Part shown: piece by piece, positions 31,273 to 35,221 of the stretch
Layout: the number at the start of each line of letters is the position of its first letter
Numbering within the stretch: the first letter of the stretch is position 1
Origin: Phycisphaerae bacterium
Lineage (GTDB): Bacteria; Planctomycetota; Phycisphaerae; UBA1845
NCBI GenBank assembly: GCA_024102815.1
Contig: JAGFJJ010000063.1
Span: forward strand, 1-35,221
Direction: 5' to 3'
Length of the DNA: 35,221 bases
Notes under the pieces: model-generated
Told to the model about the DNA's origin: nothing
Databases searched by the model: none
The model's input: only the letters and a program-made list of their open reading frames with translations
Translations under genes and position numbers: made by a program

Positions 31273-31360
31273 GCAACCCGACCGTAATCAGAAACCCGGC
31301 GTGACTGAACGACGTGGATTCCCTGCGCGCGCAGGGATCGTTCGGCCGCCGGGTTGCTTT
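31273..31360 (+). terminator. Nested hairpins between GHKL and MoxR genes
   Basis: AACCCGGCG (31293-31301) pairs with CGCCGGGTT (31347-31355), which is followed by GCTTTT. An inner palindrome CCCTGCGCGCGCAGGG lies at 31321-31336. An alternative upstream arm GCAACCCG (31273-31280) can pair with the same 3' arm (31350-31357), so two exclusive folds compete, as in attenuators. The ATG of the MoxR gene is 18 bases beyond. Confidence 0.5.
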
Positions 31361-31377
31361 TCATCAGGAGAAAACTT

Positions 31378-32466
31378 ATGGCTGATCATCTGAAGTGCCC
31401 GCTCTGTGGGCGATCGGAGAAATTGACACTCATTCCGCATTTGCGGAACGAGCATAACGTCGAACCCGAGGCGATTCAGGCGCAGTTTCCAGAACAAGCC
31501 CTGGCGACAGCCGAGTTCGGTACGTTCTTGCGTGATCGCAAAGTCAACCGGCATGCAGGAATCTTGCGGTACCAGATTGATGTGGCCGGCTCTGCAATGA
31601 CCGCGAGCTTCGGCATCGAGCACCCGCTTGTTCCGCGGGAAGATCCGACGTTCGTGTGGACGGAGCCCTGCCGGGACGTGGCCGAGGCGATGGAGCACAA
31701 CGAACGCGTGTTCATCTATGGCCCTAGCGGCACGGGCAAGAGTTCGCTGGTTCGGCAAATCGGCGCGCTCACACAGCGGCCGGTCCGGCGTGTCTCGCTC
31801 AACGGCGAGACCAGCGTAGGCGACTTCGTCGGACACTGGACCGTCAACGAACGGAAGGAGACCGTCTTCGTCAAAGGCATCCTGCCCCAGGCATTGGAAC
31901 AGGGTCAGATCCTCCAGCTGGACGAAGTCGACGCCATGCAACCTGAGGTCGGCTTCGTTCTTCAGCAGGTGCTCGAGCCCGGCGGACATCTTCTGCTCAC
32001 GGACATCGGTGAGGACATCGCACCGCATCCGGAATTTCGGCTGATCGCTACGGCCAACACACTGGGCTTTGGATCCGATACCGGACTCTATTCCAGTGGA
32101 ACGCACGTGCTCAACTTCAGCTGGCTCGATCGCTGGGACGTGGTAGTGCGCATGGACCACCTACCCCCCAAGCAAGAAATCGAACTGCTGCGCGCCCGCC
32201 ACCCCGGACTGAACAAGGACCTGATCAAGTGCATGGTCAAATCGGCCGGGGATCTGAGGAAGGCGCACGCCGAAGAACAGCTAACCACGGTGCTGAGCAC
32301 GCGACGCTTGCTGGCGCTCTGTGCTCGGCTGGATCGCGGAAACGAGTTCGATCGGGCGCTTAAAGTTTGCGTGCTCAACAAGGTCCCGCCGGAGGACGTC
32401 AAAGTCATCCGCGAGACCTTTGATCATCACGTCGGTCCCCTGGCGCAGAAGGTCACGGGTTCCTAA
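31378..32466 (+). CDS. CobS-like MoxR-family AAA+ ATPase with N-terminal zinc finger
   Basis: 362 residues from ATG 31378 (AGGAG, good spacing). The N-terminal finger has C7-x2-C10 and H21-x4-H26 (KCPLCGRSEKLTLIPHLRNE). Walker A YGPSGTGKSS is at 114-123 and Walker B LQLDEVDAMQ near 179-188, with sensor 1 in FRLIATANTLGFG. LDRWDVVVRMDHL and a C-terminal helical lid follow. It resembles the CobS subunit of cobaltochelatase-like AAA+ pairs, and the next gene is the CobT-like partner. Such MoxR/vWA pairs act as remodelling chaperones. No cobalamin gene is present, so the role here is not cobalt insertion. Confidence 0.85.
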   Translation: MADHLKCPLCGRSEKLTLIPHLRNEHNVEPEAIQAQFPEQALATAEFGTFLRDRKVNRHAGILRYQIDVAGSAMTASFGIEHPLVPREDPTFVWTEPCRDVAEAMEHNERVFIYGPSGTGKSSLVRQIGALTQRPVRRVSLNGETSVGDFVGHWTVNERKETVFVKGILPQALEQGQILQLDEVDAMQPEVGFVLQQVLEPGGHLLLTDIGEDIAPHPEFRLIATANTLGFGSDTGLYSSGTHVLNFSWLDRWDVVVRMDHLPPKQEIELLRARHPGLNKDLIKCMVKSAGDLRKAHAEEQLTTVLSTRRLLALCARLDRGNEFDRALKVCVLNKVPPEDVKVIRETFDHHVGPLAQKVTGS

Positions 32467-32492
32467 GCGCCAAGCGAAGAGATTGAACCAGG

Positions 32493-32538
32493 AAGGGTTG
32501 CGCCCGCAATGGCGATGCGGCGGGCGCAACCCTTTTCT
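32493..32538 (+). terminator. Perfect 15-bp hairpin with T-tract
   Basis: AAGGGTTGCGCCCGC (32493-32507) pairs perfectly with GCGGGCGCAACCCTT (32520-32534), loop 12, followed by TTCTT. It has the form of an intrinsic terminator placed between the MoxR and vWA genes, only 31 bases before the next ATG. It probably tunes partner stoichiometry. Confidence 0.7.
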
Positions 32539-32565
32539 TACGCGCATCGCAAGGAGTCAGAGAAC

Positions 32566-34449
32566 ATGAATCTCAATCCCTTCGAAAGCCAGCTTGAGCG
32601 GCTGGCTCGTACGTTGACCGATCAGTTCGGCGTTCGCGTGATCTGCCGCGGAGAGGAGGCCTGGACGGACGGAAGGCAGATCGTCCTGCCGTCGCTTCCG
32701 GAACCGATGGACGAGGCCCTCGAACGTATGGTGGTCGGTTTCCTGGACCATGAAATGGCCCATGTGGCGTTCTCGGATTTCGGGGTCGTGAAACGATTCT
32801 CGCAGCGACATCCCGGATGCGAGGCCATGCTTAACGTGGTCGAAGATGCGTTGATCGAACGCCGTGCGATGGAACGCTGGCCCGGCGTGCGTGCGAACCT
32901 GGATGCGATGTTTCGACAGATCCGAGATCGAATCGTGCAACTTGTTGGACAGCGCGACGCGTTCGGCAAGTTCTGTACGGCGGTCTATTTGAAGCTGTCG
33001 CACCATCAAGACATGCTTGGCCTCGAAGAGCTTGTCGCGGGCTACGAGGACTTGTTCGCATGGTTTCCAGCAATCCACGATACCGACGGCGCTGCTGACC
33101 TAGCGGGGCAAGTCCTCGATCGTTGGGTGAAGCAACAGCCGCCGACCAAAGCGGGCGCGCCAAGTGGATCCGATAGCGACAATCCTGAAACGTCTGGAAC
33201 AGAGGAGGGCGCGACTGCCCGGAGTGATCCGGCTACGTCAAGCGATAGCGGATCCGAGTCGCCCCTGCCTGCGTCTTCAGCCGAAGTCAACAGTAAGGAA
33301 GACGTCGGCGGCGGGACGGGAGAACCGCCTTCGGATGATACCGATCCGGACCGCGATGACTCGACGGCGGACGGATCCTCCGATATGGACGTCCGCAGCA
33401 CAACCACGCCCGAATCTGGTTCGGCACAAGGTAAAGCCGCCGAATCGGCAGACGGCGATGGAGGGCCACGCGAGATCAACCACGGCGGTTGGATCGGCGA
33501 GATCGTAGCTGAGGCAATTGCGGAGCATGTCGCTCAACTCAACACAAACTCCGAGTATCGCGTCTACACCAGGGAGCTGGATCGCGTACAGCCGATTGCT
33601 TTTGCCGGCGAGCGCGAGGTGGCCGAGTTGCGGAACCGTCATACAGATGTGATCCGTCGGCTTCGCCGAGGTCTAGCAAACGCGCTGCGGTCGCAGGAGA
33701 AACGTTGGTGGCGCGATGAGCAAGTACGTGGGCGGTTGTCGCCCAAGACACTGCACCGGCTCTGCATGGACAGGCCTCGCGTTGATGTGTTTCGAACGCG
33801 CGCTATGGTGCAGGGCCGGTCGACCGCAGTTTCGATACTGCTCGATGCTTCGGGCAGCATGACGCGAAACAAGATGGAAGTCGCCCGTGATGCGCTGCGA
33901 GTCCTGCTGGAGGCACTTGCGGACTTGAAGGTGGCCACGGAGGCGATCACATTCACGACGGGCCGGGACTTCGACTTGTTCAGAGTCGCTCAGGAGACAG
34001 ACCAGGACCCGACCGAAATGCGCATGCGCTACAGCCGTTTCGCGAATCTCGAGATCGGCGTGGTCAAGCAATTCAACGAGCCGGTCAAGACCGGCTTGCG
34101 CCGCTTGCCTACGATCAGCGGTACCGGCCTGACGCCACTTGGCGAAGGCATGCAAATAGCCGCACGCCGCCTAATTCAACGACCGGAGAGTCGGCGAATT
34201 CTCGTGGTGCTGACCGACGGCCGCGCCGGCTGCGAGGCCTGCGATGACGCCGCTGTTCGGCATGCACAGTTTGTGGCCGAGCAGGCAATCAAGACCGGAA
34301 TTGAGCTGGTTGGCGTAGGGATCAACGATGAAAGCTTGCGCGCGATCGTGGCGGACACGATTGTGGTCCATCGAATCGAAGAACTTCCGGCTGAGCTGTG
34401 CAAGCTGCTGAGCCGGACGCTTATGAAGGGATTTCGCCATGTTGGATGA
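32566..34449 (+). CDS. CobT-like vWA protein with HExxH metalloprotease-like motif
   Basis: 627 residues from ATG 32566 (AAGGAG). HEMAH at 62-66 with a downstream NVVEDALIERR (90-100) gives the layout of a zincin-like domain with a glutamate third ligand. A long acidic Ser/Asp/Gly-rich linker (about 195-305) follows, then a helical segment. The vWA domain has MIDAS residues DASGSM (427-432), a GTGLTPLGEGM threonine loop and VLTDGRAG. It is the partner of the upstream MoxR ATPase, as in CobS/CobT. The presence of the HExxH suggests that proteolysis or peptide binding may be part of the activity. Whether it is active is unknown. Confidence 0.85.
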   Translation: MNLNPFESQLERLARTLTDQFGVRVICRGEEAWTDGRQIVLPSLPEPMDEALERMVVGFLDHEMAHVAFSDFGVVKRFSQRHPGCEAMLNVVEDALIERRAMERWPGVRANLDAMFRQIRDRIVQLVGQRDAFGKFCTAVYLKLSHHQDMLGLEELVAGYEDLFAWFPAIHDTDGAADLAGQVLDRWVKQQPPTKAGAPSGSDSDNPETSGTEEGATARSDPATSSDSGSESPLPASSAEVNSKEDVGGGTGEPPSDDTDPDRDDSTADGSSDMDVRSTTTPESGSAQGKAAESADGDGGPREINHGGWIGEIVAEAIAEHVAQLNTNSEYRVYTRELDRVQPIAFAGEREVAELRNRHTDVIRRLRRGLANALRSQEKRWWRDEQVRGRLSPKTLHRLCMDRPRVDVFRTRAMVQGRSTAVSILLDASGSMTRNKMEVARDALRVLLEALADLKVATEAITFTTGRDFDLFRVAQETDQDPTEMRMRYSRFANLEIGVVKQFNEPVKTGLRRLPTISGTGLTPLGEGMQIAARRLIQRPESRRILVVLTDGRAGCEACDDAAVRHAQFVAEQAIKTGIELVGVGINDESLRAIVADTIVVHRIEELPAELCKLLSRTLMKGFRHVG

Positions 34450-34954
34450 ACGAACGAAGTTGATGTTGGATGTCGCGAACGAGCTGACAGCCGCCGACAT
34501 CGAGTTTCTGAAGGGTGCAGAAACCACTCGATTGGCGCCTGGTGCGGCAACGCGACTTGTTGGGGACAGGCAAGCACGCGGCCGGGCTGCGAACGATTCG
34601 AGGCAAACGTCACCGAGCTCTTCCGCAGGTGAGTACGAACGGGGCCGCACTCGCGAGTCCAAGATTTCCACCGCTTGTGTGGGCGTAGAGCGTGCTAAGC
34701 ACACCTGGTGGCCGGTCGGGACGGAGTTGGCGGGCCGAATTGGAACCGCGGAATTCACGGCGGAAGTTGTTGAGAACCCGCAGGTCAAGAGTGGACGAAG
34801 CATCCTGCTCACGTCGGGCGCGGCGAACGGACACTTGTGTATCACACCGACGCGCGCCGCGCTTGAAGCGACGGAAGCGTATCGGCAGGACCACGGCTTG
34901 GGCCGGGGTGGTGGTGTAACCAACGGGTGGCTGTTCTGGCAGCCGAAGGCCTGA
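34439..34954 (+). CDS. Hypothetical protein with possible RAMA-like domain
   Basis: 171 residues overlapping the vWA stop by 11 bases. The N-terminal 75 residues are polar and Arg/Ser-rich. Residues about 88-171 (HTWWPVGTELAGRIGTAEFT, then a SGRSILLTSGA strand, TPTRAALEATEAYRQ helix and NGWLFWQ ending) resemble the RAMA fold associated with restriction and methylation enzymes. The NGW-FW ending is the strongest sign. It probably reads modified DNA or proteins if the assignment is right; unconfirmed. Confidence 0.6.
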   Translation: MLDERTKLMLDVANELTAADIEFLKGAETTRLAPGAATRLVGDRQARGRAANDSRQTSPSSSAGEYERGRTRESKISTACVGVERAKHTWWPVGTELAGRIGTAEFTAEVVENPQVKSGRSILLTSGAANGHLCITPTRAALEATEAYRQDHGLGRGGGVTNGWLFWQPKA

Positions 34955-34962
34955 AACATGGA

Positions 34963-34997
34963 GGAAGCACATACTGCGCTGCGGAGCGTGTGCTTCC
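34963..34997 (+). terminator. Hairpin after the RAMA-like gene
   Basis: GGAAGCACA (34963-34971) pairs with TGTGCTTCC (34989-34997), a perfect 9-base stem with a 17-base loop, followed by GGAAAAAC. There is no T-tract, so it is a weak terminator or an RNA-processing site before the next gene start. Confidence 0.4.
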
Positions 34998-35017
34998 GGA
35001 AAAACGAGGTGAGAATC

Positions 35018-35041
35018 ATGAAGAGTATTATTGACCATTGA
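35018..35041 (+). pseudogene. Truncated gene start, possibly cut by the insertion element
   Basis: ATG 35018 has a good ribosome binding site (GAGGTGAGAATC upstream) but the frame ends after seven codons (MKSIIDH, TGA). The IS630-like transposase begins 43 bases later. The simplest reading is a gene interrupted by the element; a tiny leader is the alternative. Confidence 0.3.
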
Positions 35042-35083
35042 TCGGGTAAATAAAGTGTATTGCTTGAACCGATATTGTCATGC

Positions 35084-35221
35084 ATGAGACCCCCAGGCAC
35101 AGCGGAGGAGTTGGAGCGGCGTCGCCTGCGAGCCATGACGCTGCTGGACAAAGGAATGCCCGGTGTCGAGGTGGCCGAGGTCCTCGGCGTGACCCCGGGG
35201 GCCGTGTCCCAGTGGAAAAAG
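35084..35221 (+). CDS. IS630-like transposase, N-terminal fragment at window edge
   Basis: 46 residues, open to the window end. They contain an N-terminal helix-turn-helix: RRLRAMTLLDKGMPGVEVAE then VLGVTPGAVSQWKK. This arrangement is typical of the first domain of IS630/Tc1-mariner transposases. The DDE catalytic part would lie beyond the window. The upstream 40 bases (GATCGGGTAAATAAAGTG onward) could be the left end of the element; the terminal repeat cannot be checked without the other end. An HTH regulator with a similar start is the alternative. Confidence 0.65.
   Translation, partial: MRPPGTAEELERRRLRAMTLLDKGMPGVEVAEVLGVTPGAVSQWKK

Noticed and set aside
32091..32102. TTCCAGTGGAAC inside the MoxR gene, matching the origin dyad
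   Set aside because: Single copy in coding sequence far from the initiator, with no AT-rich DNA beside it; probably chance.
31288..32160. 290-residue open frame on the minus strand
   Set aside because: Antisense to the MoxR-type ATPase with clear Walker motifs; no recognisable domain.
31378..34449. Cobaltochelatase function for the CobS/CobT-like pair
   Set aside because: No CobN or other cobalamin gene, and the zinc finger and HExxH motif point to a different role.

Overview
GC-rich window (35.2 kb) that reads as a mosaic mobile or accessory region. Most of it looks bacterial and, in gene style, most like Planctomycetota: an ECF sigma factor linked to a membrane Ser/Thr kinase, a second kinase in a different operon, a DUF2958 plasmid protein, a MoxR/vWA pair, an IS630-like transposase and dense ATGA-coupled operons. 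No rRNA, tRNA or CRISPR array was seen. No relaxase, phage structural gene or integrase was recognised. The host assignment is inference from gene content.

Region A (86-13752, minus strand) is one long, tightly packed gene run. It begins with a AAA+ ATPase closely resembling Rubisco activase and two paralogous proteins of unknown family. These are followed by a Cys-rich protein, a small protein, a HerA/DUF87-type ATPase split in two by an in-frame TGA, three coiled-coil proteins, a beta-propeller protein, a Ser/Thr kinase, a sigma-like HTH protein, an unknown protein and a Lon-type protease domain without an ATPase. Region B (14142-17532, plus strand) is divergent from it: ECF sigma factor, a 180-residue protein, and a transmembrane kinase with an FG-GAP-like C-terminus. 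Regions A and B together look like an undescribed kinase- and sigma-regulated multi-ATPase system.

Region C (17.5-19.7 kb) holds small unknown genes, two near-identical leader hairpins, a strongly structured intergenic segment, and a tandem gene duplication.

Region D (19.8-27.5 kb) is different in kind. It encodes an Orc1/Cdc6-type initiator of the archaeal family. Its upstream region carries four copies of a GTTCCA-N-TGGAAC dyad, which resembles archaeal origin recognition boxes, and an AT-rich stretch. Next come a five-helix membrane/coiled-coil protein, a second HerA-type ATPase with a nuclease-like C-terminus and its partner, and an operon of zinc-ribbon and winged-helix proteins. Each transcription unit here has a TATA-like box at the distance expected for archaeal promoters. 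This looks like an archaeal-type replicon core inside, or joined to, bacterial-type DNA. A chimeric assembly must be excluded.

Region E (27.5-35.2 kb, plus strand) carries a frameshifted gene, a DUF2958 protein, small proteins, a GHKL ATPase, a CobS-like MoxR ATPase with a zinc finger, a CobT-like metalloprotease/vWA protein and a RAMA-like protein, with strong hairpins between genes. It ends in the start of an IS630-like transposase, cut by the window edge.
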